Shown in pieces: positions 16,210-24,732 of a DNA stretch of 53,215 nt. How positions within the stretch are numbered: position 1 is the stretch's first letter; each line of letters starts with the position of its first letter. The DNA is from Candidatus Bacteroides merdigallinarum (GTDB taxonomy: Bacteria; Bacteroidota; Bacteroidia; Bacteroidales; Bacteroidaceae), in contig DXBX01000019.1 in NCBI GenBank assembly GCA_019116285.1, positions 1-53,215 on the forward strand. Reading direction: 5' to 3'. The position numbers and the translations under genes are program-made. The notes under the pieces were generated by a model, which did no database searches, was not told where the DNA came from, and saw only the letters and a list, made by a program, of their open reading frames with translations.

Positions 16210-17640
16210 TCATTCCCAGTCGTCGGTACGGAAAGGAATGGTAGGCAACTCATTGCCACCTATCATCGTGCCCGGCTGAAAGTCATGGAAACAATAGCGT
16301 ACGGCCACGGGATGAGCTACCTTCTCCGAAGAAATGACCATCTCATTGGTCTGCCAATGCAACCACACCTTGTCGGCCGGATAGAACACGCGATCCTCGC
16401 CGGCCACCTCAAAGCCGCGCAAGTCATAGTTACGGCAGATGCCCATCTGAAGGTTCTCGAAAGACACCCAAGCCTCCCTGCCTTTCGCCTTCCACGACTT
16501 GTATTGCGGGCCGAAGCAATTAATCTGCTTCAAACCATAGGTCAGGTTCAAGGCCAGATAGCTGAGGCGATGACCTACAACGTCCTTGTTGCGCGGGTGG
16601 ATATTGTGCCGCTCGTAGGTCTCGACGGCATCGTTGGTAGAAACCATCGCACTGTTGGGAATCAGGCTTTGGGCACGGAACTGGGCTTCGCGCAGGTAGG
16701 CGCTTTTTTCGTCTTGCACAGGGCTGTCGTAGTCATAGGGAGCAATCTCGGCATAGTAGAAAGGTATCTCGCCCAAGCCGAAATCCCGACGCCACAAGTC
16801 CACCATGGTGGCCAAGCGTTGAGCATAAGTCTTATGGGTACCCACATTACTCTCGCCCTGATACCAGATGATGCCTTTGTAGGTGTAGTTCCGGATGGGA
16901 CAGATCATGGCATTGTACATCAGCAACGGACGCTCATAGGGCGGGTCGCAACGCTCGATGGCCTCCCGGCTGAGGTCTACGTCCGGATAGCCTTCCAGAA
17001 TCTCACGGCTGAGCCAGCTCTCCACTTTCGAGCCGCCATACGCAGAGACAACGACGCCTACGGGCACGCGCAAGGCTTTCTCCAACGACGTTGCAAAGAA
17101 CCAGGCCGTAGCACTGAACTCGGCCGAGGTATGCACGGAAGGCACCTGCCATGAACCTTTGCAATCCTCCCGGGGTTCGTAGGCCTGTTCGGTGGTCACC
17201 ACAAAGAATCGTATATTCGGATAGTCGGCCGAACGGATGATTTCATCCGCCCCGTTCTTCACGCAACATCCGCCAAAGCCTTTCAGCGGCATCTGCATAT
17301 TGCTCTGTCCGGAAGCCAGCCAGACCTCGCCCACCAGGATATTTTTCAGCGTCAACGGCTCGCCGTCGTCAAACGTGATTTCATAGGGAGTATATCCGGC
17401 CGCGGGTGTCTTCACGCTCACCAGCCAGCGGCCTTCGGCATCGGCCCGGCAAGTAACAGTCTGTCCGTCCCACGACGGGGTGACGCGTACGGTCGCTCCC
17501 GGAGCCGCCCATCCCCACAGTCGGGCATCCGTCTGCTGCTGCAACACCATGTTGTCGCCCATCAGTGCAGACAGTTTCACCTTAGCGCCCAACATCAAGG
17601 CGACGGACAAAAACAGGAAAGTAAGAAAGTGTTTCTTCAT
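16210..17640 (-). CDS. Sialate O-acetylesterase (SASA family)
   Basis: The 476-aa secreted protein has a Sec signal (MKKHFLTFLFLSVALMLGAK). The SGNH-type esterase domain has GEVWLASGQSNMQMPL, where the Ser of GQSNM is the nucleophile, and IWYQGESNVG. A late Asp/His region lies near HPRNKDVVGHRLSYLAL. Such enzymes remove O-acetyl groups from sialic acids or from acetylated plant glycans. The neighbouring GH9 on the same strand would fit plant glycan use as well as mucin use. Which one applies cannot be told from sequence. Confidence 0.9.
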   Translation of the reverse strand: MKKHFLTFLFLSVALMLGAKVKLSALMGDNMVLQQQTDARLWGWAAPGATVRVTPSWDGQTVTCRADAEGRWLVSVKTPAAGYTPYEITFDDGEPLTLKNILVGEVWLASGQSNMQMPLKGFGGCCVKNGADEIIRSADYPNIRFFVVTTEQAYEPREDCKGSWQVPSVHTSAEFSATAWFFATSLEKALRVPVGVVVSAYGGSKVESWLSREILEGYPDVDLSREAIERCDPPYERPLLMYNAMICPIRNYTYKGIIWYQGESNVGTHKTYAQRLATMVDLWRRDFGLGEIPFYYAEIAPYDYDSPVQDEKSAYLREAQFRAQSLIPNSAMVSTNDAVETYERHNIHPRNKDVVGHRLSYLALNLTYGLKQINCFGPQYKSWKAKGREAWVSFENLQMGICRNYDLRGFEVAGEDRVFYPADKVWLHWQTNEMVISSEKVAHPVAVRYCFHDFQPGTMIGGNELPTIPFRTDDWE

Positions 17641-17669
17641 AATCGGTACATGTTTGGTTGTTATCTCTG

Positions 17670-17677
17670 CAAAAGTA
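17670..17677 (-). promoter_or_regulatory. -7 box for the sialate O-acetylesterase gene
   Basis: Minus-strand TACTTTTG followed by CAGAG, an exact TAnnTTTG match, 29 bp before the start codon at 17640. Confidence 0.65.
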
Positions 17678-17724
17678 GTGATTTCACGCCAAATTTATAT
17701 CCATTTGCCCGGATTTATTACAGA

Positions 17725-17807
17725 CAAAGTCGCCCCTCCTGCTGACCTCCTCCCTACCAAGTCCCTGTGTATAGACAAGGAGAAGGTAGGGAGTTGGGGC
17801 GACTTTG
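17725..17807. repeat. Inverted-repeat hairpin element (copy 2, opposite orientation)
   Basis: The outer stem is CAAAGTCGCCCC (17725-17736) with GGGGCGACTTTG (17796-17807). The inner stem is TCCCTACC (17751-17758) with GGTAGGGA (17785-17792). The loop 17759-17784 is the exact reverse complement of the 26-nt loop of the element at 262-355. The left arm has about 11 extra nt compared with the right. The outer stem differs from copy 1 by one base pair changed on both arms (T-A to G-C). It lies 113 bp upstream of the DUF2723 gene. Confidence 0.85.
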
Positions 17808-17885
17808 GGGTGAGTTTGGGGTGAATGAAAACCTTAACCTATACTAATTATCAGCCGAGTTACCGTTCCTTTCAGTCAAATTGCT

Positions 17886-17893
17886 TATCTTTG
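17886..17893 (+). promoter_or_regulatory. -7 box for the DUF2723-deacetylase operon
   Basis: TATCTTTG followed by CGCC is an exact match to TAnnTTTG, 27 bp before ATG 17921. Confidence 0.7.
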
Positions 17894-17920
17894 CGCCTCA
17901 ATAACAACCGATACGACTGA

Positions 17921-20900
17921 ATGAAACAGTACAGAACCGTAAACAACCTGATGGGTTGGATTACATTCCTTATTGCGGCCACGGTCTATTGTCTGACCAT
18001 TGAACCGACCGCAAGCTTTTGGGATTGTCCCGAGTTCATCACGACAGGATATAAGCTGGAGGTGGGGCATCCACCCGGTGCACCGTTTTTCATGCTGGTG
18101 GCAAACCTGTTCTCGCAGTTTGCTTCCGACCCCTCCGAGGTGGCCAAGATGGTGAACTACATGAGCGCGCTGATGAGCGGCGCGTGCATCTTGTTCCTCT
18201 TCTGGACCATCACGCACCTGGTACGCAAGCTGGTCATCAAGGATGAGGAGCATATCACCACTGCACAGATTATCACCATCATGGGCAGCGGACTGGTAGG
18301 CGCCCTGGCCTATACGTTCAGCGACACCTTCTGGTTCTCGGCCGTGGAAGGCGAGGTATATGCTTTCTCGTCATTGTTCACCGCCGTGGTATTCTGGCTT
18401 ATCCTGAAGTGGGAGGATGTGGCCGACCAGCCGCACAGCGACCGTTGGCTGGTGCTCATTGCCTATCTGACGGGTCTCAGCATCGGCGTGCACCTGCTTA
18501 ACTTGCTGTGCCTGCCTGCCATCGTACTGATATACTATTATAAAAAAGTGCCCAATGCCAACGCCAAAGGTTCACTGTTGGCCCTGCTCGGTTCGGCGGT
18601 GCTGGTGGCGGTAGTGCTCTATGGCATGGTGCCGGGCATCGTGAAGGTGGGCGGATGGTTCGAACTGTTGTTCGTCAATACATTGGGGATGCCTTTCAAT
18701 TCGGGAGTGCTGGTCTATGTATTGGTATTGGCCGCCGCATTGATATGGGGTGTGTACGAGAGTTACCAAGACCGCAATAAACTGCGTATGGCTCTGTCCT
18801 TTGTCTTGGGCATCGCCTTGCTGGGCATACCCTTCTACGGGCATGGAGCGGGAGCTGTGGTCATCGGCCTCATTGTCATAGCCTTATTATGGTTCTATCT
18901 GCGTCCTCAGACACAGGCTGCGCTGAAAGAGAAATACCGTGTCAGTGCGCGTACCTTGAATACGGCTCTCCTCTGCACACTGCTCATCGTGGTGGGTTAT
19001 TCGTCCTATGCACTGATTGTCATCCGTTCGACCGCCAATACCCCGATGGATCAGAACTCGCCGGAGGATATCTTCACCTTGGGTGAATACCTGGGTCGCG
19101 AACAGTATGGTACCCGCCCGTTGTTCTACGGCCAGGCATTCTCTTCACAAGTAGCCCTTGACCCGACGGATGACGGCTATTGCGAGCCGCGCATCTCCAG
19201 CGAGGATACAAAGTTCATCCGCAAGGAGAAGGCTTCGCCCGACGAGAAGGACAGCTACGTGGAGATTCCCGGACGCATCGAGTATGAGTATGCACAGAAT
19301 ATGCTTTTCCCCCGTATGTACAGCAGCGCGCATACGCAATACTACAAGGCATGGATGGATATCAAGGGTCATGACGAGGCCTACGACCGTTGTGGCGAAA
19401 TGGTGATGGTGAACATCCCCACGCAGTGGGAGAACATCAAATTCTTCTTCTCCTACCAGCTCAACTGGATGTATTGGCGTTACTTCCTGTGGAACTTCGC
19501 CGGCCGTCAGAATGATATCCAAGGTCATGGCGAAATAGAGCATGGCAACTGGATAACGGGTATTTCCTTCATCGACAATTGGCTGATAGGCGACCAGACA
19601 TACCTGCCCACGGAGCTGAAGGAGAACAAGGGACGCAATGTCTTCTATTGCCTGCCTCTGTTGCTGGGCATCATCGGCCTTCTCTGGCAAGCTTACCGCG
19701 GACGCCGGGGCATCCAGCAATTCTGGGTGGTATTCTTCCTGTTTTTCATGACAGGCATTGCCATTGTGCTTTATCTTAACCAGACACCCATGCAGCCGCG
19801 TGAACGCGATTATGCGTATGCCGGCTCGTTCTACGCCTTTGCCATCTGGATAGGTATGGGCGTGGCCGGACTGACCCATGCCTTGGCCCGCAAAGGTCGG
19901 GAGGCAAGTCCTGCACTGGCCGGAGTGGTAAGTTTGGTATGCCTGCTGGTACCCATACAGATGGCCAGCCAGACATGGGATGACCATGACCGTAGCGGCC
20001 GATACATGGCACGGGACTTCGGCGAAAACTACCTGATGTCCTTGCAGGAGAGCGGCAATCCGATTATCTTCACCAACGGAGATAATGATACTTTCCCCTT
20101 GTGGTACGGACAAGAGACCGAAGGTTTCCGTCCCGACGCACGCACCTGCAACTTGTCTTACCTGCAAACGGACTGGTATATAGATCAGATGAAACGCCCG
20201 GCCTATGACAGTCCCTCGGTACCCATCACGTGGAATCGCAGCGACTATGTGGAAGGCAACAACGAGTATATCCCCGTGCATCCCGAAGTGGCCAAGAGCA
20301 TTGATCAACTCTACGCCGAGGCGGAGAAAGAGGCCATAGCCGGCAACCCGGAAGTGAAGCTCAACATCGAAAAGCAGTGGGGTGAGAATCCTTACGAACT
20401 GAAGAACATCCTGGAGCATTGGGTGCGCAACCCCAATAACAAGGACTTGAACATCATCCCCACAGACAGCATCGTCATCAAGGTGGATAAGGAGGCCGTG
20501 CGCCGCAGCGGCATGATGATTCCCGGCGACAGCATCCCTGACTATATGCACATCTCACTGAAAGGTAAGCGCGGATTGTACAAGAATGAGCTGATGATGC
20601 TGGAGATGCTGGCCGAGACCAACTGGGAACGTCCTCTCTACATGGCTATCAGCGTAGGTACAGACAACCAACTGGGTATGGCCAACCACTTCGTACAGGA
20701 AGGACTGGCCTACCGCTTCACTCCCTTTGACAACACAAAGACAGGTGTCACCATTGACTCAGAGAAGATGTATGACAACCTGATGCACAAGTTCAAGTTC
20801 GGCGGCATCGACCAGCCGGGCATCTACATCGACGAGAACGCCCTGCGCATGTGCTACTCGCACCGCCGCATCTTCGCGCAACTGGTGCAGCAGCTAATGA

Positions 20901-21277
20901 AGGAAGGGAAGAAAGACAAGGCAAAGGCAGCCTTGGACTATGTGGAAAAAATGGTTCCTGCAGTCAATGTTCCTTATGACTTCCAGAACGGCTCTTTACA
21001 AATGGCTGAGGCCTACTATCAACTGGGTGAGACGGAAAAAGCCGATGCCATTGTGAAAGCATTGGCGGACAAGGCCGTGGAATACGTCACCTGGTATCTG
21101 AGCCTGGATGACAACCGCTTCCTGGTATCCACCGGAGAGGCGGAATATCACTTGGCCTTGCTGGATGCGGAAGTGAAACAAATGCGGAAGTACAATTCCC
21201 AACTGACCGAAACCTACGAGGAGAAGTTGGGCGAACTGTACCACCAGTATATGGAACGCATGGGATATACCGAATAA
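17921..21277 (+). CDS. DUF2723 / GT117-type integral membrane glycosyltransferase-like protein
   Basis: The 1118-aa protein belongs to the large Bacteroidota DUF2723 family, related to protein O-mannosyltransferase-like GT-C enzymes. Residues 1-500 or so contain many membrane helices. Early acidic motifs typical of the family are present (SFWDCPEFITTGYKLEVGHPP, with Asp-Cys-Pro-Glu). The middle segment reads IIFTNGDNDTFPLWYGQETEG, another family hallmark, and the C terminus is soluble and helical with TPR-like character. A glycosyltransferase role on the periplasmic side is likely, but donor and acceptor are not known from sequence. The next gene is a polysaccharide deacetylase 14 bp downstream. 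Confidence 0.9.
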   Translation: MKQYRTVNNLMGWITFLIAATVYCLTIEPTASFWDCPEFITTGYKLEVGHPPGAPFFMLVANLFSQFASDPSEVAKMVNYMSALMSGACILFLFWTITHLVRKLVIKDEEHITTAQIITIMGSGLVGALAYTFSDTFWFSAVEGEVYAFSSLFTAVVFWLILKWEDVADQPHSDRWLVLIAYLTGLSIGVHLLNLLCLPAIVLIYYYKKVPNANAKGSLLALLGSAVLVAVVLYGMVPGIVKVGGWFELLFVNTLGMPFNSGVLVYVLVLAAALIWGVYESYQDRNKLRMALSFVLGIALLGIPFYGHGAGAVVIGLIVIALLWFYLRPQTQAALKEKYRVSARTLNTALLCTLLIVVGYSSYALIVIRSTANTPMDQNSPEDIFTLGEYLGREQYGTRPLFYGQAFSSQVALDPTDDGYCEPRISSEDTKFIRKEKASPDEKDSYVEIPGRIEYEYAQNMLFPRMYSSAHTQYYKAWMDIKGHDEAYDRCGEMVMVNIPTQWENIKFFFSYQLNWMYWRYFLWNFAGRQNDIQGHGEIEHGNWITGISFIDNWLIGDQTYLPTELKENKGRNVFYCLPLLLGIIGLLWQAYRGRRGIQQFWVVFFLFFMTGIAIVLYLNQTPMQPRERDYAYAGSFYAFAIWIGMGVAGLTHALARKGREASPALAGVVSLVCLLVPIQMASQTWDDHDRSGRYMARDFGENYLMSLQESGNPIIFTNGDNDTFPLWYGQETEGFRPDARTCNLSYLQTDWYIDQMKRPAYDSPSVPITWNRSDYVEGNNEYIPVHPEVAKSIDQLYAEAEKEAIAGNPEVKLNIEKQWGENPYELKNILEHWVRNPNNKDLNIIPTDSIVIKVDKEAVRRSGMMIPGDSIPDYMHISLKGKRGLYKNELMMLEMLAETNWERPLYMAISVGTDNQLGMANHFVQEGLAYRFTPFDNTKTGVTIDSEKMYDNLMHKFKFGGIDQPGIYIDENALRMCYSHRRIFAQLVQQLMKEGKKDKAKAALDYVEKMVPAVNVPYDFQNGSLQMAEAYYQLGETEKADAIVKALADKAVEYVTWYLSLDDNRFLVSTGEAEYHLALLDAEVKQMRKYNSQLTETYEEKLGELYHQYMERMGYTE

Positions 21278-21291
21278 AAAAGAAGCAAGTT

Positions 21292-21957
21292 GTGTTCATC
21301 GAACAACCTCCGGAAATAGTACGCAAACTCTATCCAAGCGCCCTCTGGCGGATGGATCCCGCTGAGAAGAAAGTCTACCTGACCTTCGATGACGGCCCCA
21401 TCCCCGAGGTGACGCCTTGGGTATTGGACTTATTGGACCAATACGAAATCAAGGCAACTTTCTTTCAAGTAGGTGACAACATCCGCAAACATCCGGACAT
21501 CTTCCAGGAAGTCGTGGAAAGAGGGCACCGCATCGGCAACCACACCTACAACCACCTTCGCGGATTTGAACACGCTTCTTATCCCTACCTGGACAACGTG
21601 AAGCGGGCGCATGAGTTCATGCTGGCTACCTGCGAAGAAGGAGCGGACGATATTTTGGTAGAAAAAGCCTTGTTCCCTCTGCTCTTCCGGCCGCCTCACG
21701 GACACATGACGTGGGGGCAGTACATGGTGTTGCGCAAGCATTACCGCATCATCATGTGGGATCTTGTGACGCGCGATTACTCCAAAAAGTTACGCCCGCC
21801 CCAAGTATTGGCCAATGTGATGCGTTATGCCCGCAACGGTTCCATCATCACTTTCCATGACTCGTTGAAGTCCTGGAACAATGGGAACCTGACTTATGCA
21901 CTCCCGCGAAGTATTGACTTTCTGAAAGAAGAGGGATATACGTTCGGACTGCTGTAA
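21292..21957 (+). CDS. Polysaccharide deacetylase (NodB domain, CE4)
   Basis: Metal-dependent deacetylase of N-acetylated glycans. The 221-aa protein shows CE4 motif 1 TFDDGP, motif 2 HRIGNHTYNH and motif 3 RPPHGHMTW, plus a C-terminal ITFHDSLKS. No signal peptide is visible, which is common in this small Bacteroides subgroup. The start is taken as GTG 21292 because the conserved N terminus begins there and no earlier ATG fits. Its stop is 2 bp from the stop of the convergent exonuclease III gene. Confidence 0.9.
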   Translation: MFIEQPPEIVRKLYPSALWRMDPAEKKVYLTFDDGPIPEVTPWVLDLLDQYEIKATFFQVGDNIRKHPDIFQEVVERGHRIGNHTYNHLRGFEHASYPYLDNVKRAHEFMLATCEEGADDILVEKALFPLLFRPPHGHMTWGQYMVLRKHYRIIMWDLVTRDYSKKLRPPQVLANVMRYARNGSIITFHDSLKSWNNGNLTYALPRSIDFLKEEGYTFGLL

Positions 21958-21959
21958 CC

Positions 21960-22715
21960 CTACAAGTCTATCACTACTTCCACCGGGCAATGATCGGAGC
22001 CATAAACCTCCGTATGGATGCCTGCACTGACCAGCTTATCATTCAAGCGGTTGGACACCAGGAAATAATCAATACGCCAGCCGGCATTCTTTTCGCGTGC
22101 CTTGAAACGATAGGACCACCAGGAATAAATGTCTTTCTTATCCGGATAAAAATAGCGGAAGGTATCGGTAAAGCCTGCATCCAGCAATTCGCCGAACTTG
22201 GCACGCTCTTCGTCCGTGAAACCGGCATTGCGGCGGTTGGTCTTGGGATTCTTCAGGTCGATTTCCTGATGCGCTACGTTGAGATCGCCGCAGACAATGA
22301 CCGGTTTGCACGCATCCAATCCCTGCAGGTAGGCGCGGAAATCATCTTCCCACGTCATACGATAGTCCAATCGGCGCAGTTCATCTTGAGAATTAGGCAC
22401 ATAGACCGTGACAAGATAAAAGTCCGGCATTTCAAGGGTGATGACACGCCCTTCTTTGTCATGATGCTCGATATCAATGCCATAGGTGACATTCAAAGGC
22501 TTATGACGGGTATAGATGGCTGTCCCTGAATAACCTTTCTTTTCGGCATAATTCCAATAAGACTCATAGCCGTCGAAAGACAGATCCAATTGTCCGGCCT
22601 GCATCTTGGTTTCTTGCAGGCAGAAGAAGTCGGCGTCCAACTGATGGAACGCCTCGATAAAGCCCTTGTCCTTGCAGGCACGCAGGCCGTTTACATTCCA
22701 GGAGATAAATTTCAT
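21960..22715 (-). CDS. xth: Exodeoxyribonuclease III (AP endonuclease)
   Basis: Repairs abasic sites and removes 3' blocking groups. The 251-aa protein starts KFISWNVNGLRACKDKGF, with the family Asn, then LQETKM with the metal-binding Glu. It continues with VCGDLNVAH, and ends GSDHCPVEVVIDL with the catalytic Asp-His. Length matches ExoA/XthA. It is 16 bp upstream of the esterase stop on the same strand and so could be cotranscribed with it. Confidence 0.96.
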   Translation of the reverse strand: MKFISWNVNGLRACKDKGFIEAFHQLDADFFCLQETKMQAGQLDLSFDGYESYWNYAEKKGYSGTAIYTRHKPLNVTYGIDIEHHDKEGRVITLEMPDFYLVTVYVPNSQDELRRLDYRMTWEDDFRAYLQGLDACKPVIVCGDLNVAHQEIDLKNPKTNRRNAGFTDEERAKFGELLDAGFTDTFRYFYPDKKDIYSWWSYRFKAREKNAGWRIDYFLVSNRLNDKLVSAGIHTEVYGSDHCPVEVVIDL

Positions 22716-22731
22716 ACGTGATAATTAGAAG

Positions 22732-23910
22732 TTACTTAAAAAGCCGTGGTGCAAAGAGCAACAGATACTGCCGCCAGTTGGACCACAGATGCCCGCGTGC
22801 AGATTCATGATACTCATAGTCGAACTGCAACCTGTCCAGACGTTTACAGAAGTCCTGGTTGGCCTGATAGAGGAAATCTTCATTACCGATAGCCACCCAA
22901 AACAACTTATAACCGGCCTGCTGCAAGGCTTTCAACTTTCCATCCAGATCGTCGTAAGCCGGTTGGGCCACATCCACATTGCTCATATCCAAGCCGGCAG
23001 AGAAAAGACCGATATAATCGAAATAGGCAGGATGATTGACTGAGATATATAAAGAATGAAAACCACCCATCGAAAGTCCGGCCAAGGCCCGGTGAGCTTT
23101 GTCGGGAAGAGTGCGATAGCGACTATCTATGAAGCGAACAATCTCGGGAAAGGCCATTTCATACTTGCCGTTCTTGTATGAACCGGGAATAAGATTGGTC
23201 ATGGCGGGTTTGTAGGACAGATTCTCACTGGTTTCTCCCGGAGCCGCCTGCTTGCCGGAGTTACCGTTGGGCATCACCACAATCATTGGCTCGGCCTTGC
23301 CCTCGGCTATCAGGTTATCCATGATACGGGCCACATGTCCTAGTTCTACCCAGGCATTCTCATCGCCACCACTGCCATGCAGGAGATAGAGTACCGGGAA
23401 ACGGCGTTCAGATTCAGCCTCATACATAGGCGGCGTATAGACAGACAAACGACGGGTTGCACCCAACTGCTCGGACGGATACCAGACTGCCGACACAGTT
23501 CCATGTGGAACATCGCGCACCTGGTAATAATCTGCACAGCCCCCACCAACGTAGAAGATGCTGAACACATTGCCTACATCGCGCCGTGTAAAAGGATTGG
23601 AAGGATCCAGACCTGCCACTCCGTCGATGAGGAAGCGGTAAGTGTACATTTCGGAGGGAAGAACCGGCGTAGTATATGTCCACACGCCATCCGCATCTTT
23701 CGTCATCGTACCCACTCCCTTATCAGCAGCCCAGTCACCCAACACCGATACACTCTCCGCCCGCGGGGCACGGACACGGAACGTCACGCTATTGTCTGCA
23801 TTTACCTGTGGCGAAACCACATTTCCTTCCCTGAACGACACATTCTGCTGGGCATTCACCCATCCTGCCAACATCAGCAGACAGAGCAGCCAGATACATT
23901 TTTCCTTCAT
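22732..23910 (-). CDS. Secreted CE1-like esterase with N-terminal E-set/CBM48-like domain
   Basis: The 392-aa protein has a Sec signal (IWLLCLLMLAGWVNAQ). An N-terminal Ig-like domain related to CBM48 (NSVTFRVRAPRAESVSVLGDW) is followed by an alpha/beta hydrolase of the esterase D/feruloyl esterase group. The nucleophile is in GLSMGG (near residue 278), an Asp is in GNEDFLYQ and a His in RGHLWSNWR. Relatives deacylate xylans or remove ferulate. The true substrate is not deducible. Confidence 0.88.
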   Translation of the reverse strand: MKEKCIWLLCLLMLAGWVNAQQNVSFREGNVVSPQVNADNSVTFRVRAPRAESVSVLGDWAADKGVGTMTKDADGVWTYTTPVLPSEMYTYRFLIDGVAGLDPSNPFTRRDVGNVFSIFYVGGGCADYYQVRDVPHGTVSAVWYPSEQLGATRRLSVYTPPMYEAESERRFPVLYLLHGSGGDENAWVELGHVARIMDNLIAEGKAEPMIVVMPNGNSGKQAAPGETSENLSYKPAMTNLIPGSYKNGKYEMAFPEIVRFIDSRYRTLPDKAHRALAGLSMGGFHSLYISVNHPAYFDYIGLFSAGLDMSNVDVAQPAYDDLDGKLKALQQAGYKLFWVAIGNEDFLYQANQDFCKRLDRLQFDYEYHESARGHLWSNWRQYLLLFAPRLFK

Positions 23911-23942
23911 AGTGTTATTACGTTTAATTGGATTTGTTGCTA

Positions 23943-23950
23943 CAAATATA
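23943..23950 (-). promoter_or_regulatory. -7 box for the CE1-like esterase gene
   Basis: Minus-strand TATATTTG followed by TAGC, an exact match, 32 bp before the start codon. Confidence 0.6.
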
Positions 23951-24043
23951 TCGGCTTTCGACGAATCGGGAAAGCGGTTGTCCCAATAATTTCAAGTCAA
24001 GCATACTTTTTCTCCTTTTACACCTCCATACAAAGGGGCACGC

Positions 24044-24109
24044 AATCTGCTGCAAAGAGGCTCGGAATCTGCAGCAAAGACTCCCGGAATCCGCTTCAAA
24101 CGGAGCGAT
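24044..24109. repeat. Three-unit 22-bp periodic repeat in the esterase/rimP divergent region
   Basis: Units start at 24044, 24066 and 24088 with cores AATCTGCTGCAAAG, AATCTGCAGCAAAG and AATCCGCTTCAAAC. A degenerate unit sharing only CAAAG precedes at 24022, and an isolated AATCTGCAGC recurs at 24138. The region 23911-24261 otherwise holds only the two divergent promoters and the rimP leader. Confidence 0.65.
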
Positions 24110-24163
24110 ATCGCCTCAACATCGGGAAAAAACGGACAATCTGCAGCTTTTTTTGAGTAATAT

Positions 24164-24194
24164 TTTGTAGCCGAACAGATTATTACTATCTTTG
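24164..24194 (+). promoter_or_regulatory. Promoter of the rimP-nusA-infB operon
   Basis: The -33 element TTTG (24164-24167) and the -7 element TATCTTTG (24187-24194) are separated by 19 bp, the normal Bacteroides architecture. Transcription would begin near 24201. The -33 region lies inside a 14-mer, ATTTTGTAGCCGAA, that recurs at 41164-41177. Confidence 0.75.
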
Positions 24195-24214
24195 CAGCGG
24201 AATGGATGAAAGGT

Positions 24215-24240
24215 GAGGGGCAATCAAGCTCCTCTTTTTT
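24215..24240 (+). terminator. Terminator-like hairpin in the rimP leader (possible attenuator)
   Basis: GAGGGGC (24215-24221) can pair with GCTCCTC (24228-24234), with one G-U pair and a 6-nt loop, and a run of six T follows directly. It lies about 15 nt after the predicted transcript start and 22 bp before rimP. No plus-strand gene ends upstream, so it is within the operon's own leader. Attenuation of the operon is an inference. Confidence 0.65.
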
Positions 24241-24261
24241 GTTCTTAATGGTCGTTAATCT

Positions 24262-24729
24262 ATGATAGAAAAGAAAACTGTTTGCCAAATCGTTGACGAA
24301 TGGCTGGAAGGTAAGGACTACTTCCTGGTGGAAGTCAACATCAGTCCTGATGACAAGATTGTGGTGGAAATAGACCACAAGGAGGGTGTCTGGATAGAAG
24401 ATTGCGTAGAACTGAGCCGCTACATCGAATCCAGACTGGATCGTGAACAAGAGGATTATGAACTGGAAGTAGGCTCGGCAGGCATCGGACAACCGTTCAA
24501 GGTGCTGCAACAATACCTGGCCCATACAGGCGAGGAAGTGGAGGTGCTGACCAAGGACAACCGCAAATTGCAGGGTATCTTGAAGGAAGCGGACGAGAAC
24601 CACTTCACGCTGACCATCCTGAAGAAAGTGAAAGAAGAAGGAGCCAAACGCCCCAAGATGGTGAGCGAGGACCTGAATTTTTCTTACGATGATATAAAAT
24701 ATACTAAATACTTAATCACTTTTAAATAA
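24262..24729 (+). CDS. rimP: Ribosome maturation factor RimP
   Basis: Assists 30S ribosome subunit maturation. The 155-aa protein has the two-domain RimP architecture with conserved ISPDDKIVVEID and YELEVGSAGIGQPFKVLQQY, followed by an SH3-like C-terminal domain. It is the first gene of the classic rimP-nusA-infB operon and is separated from nusA by 3 bp. Confidence 0.95.
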   Translation: MIEKKTVCQIVDEWLEGKDYFLVEVNISPDDKIVVEIDHKEGVWIEDCVELSRYIESRLDREQEDYELEVGSAGIGQPFKVLQQYLAHTGEEVEVLTKDNRKLQGILKEADENHFTLTILKKVKEEGAKRPKMVSEDLNFSYDDIKYTKYLITFK

Positions 24730-24732
24730 GAT

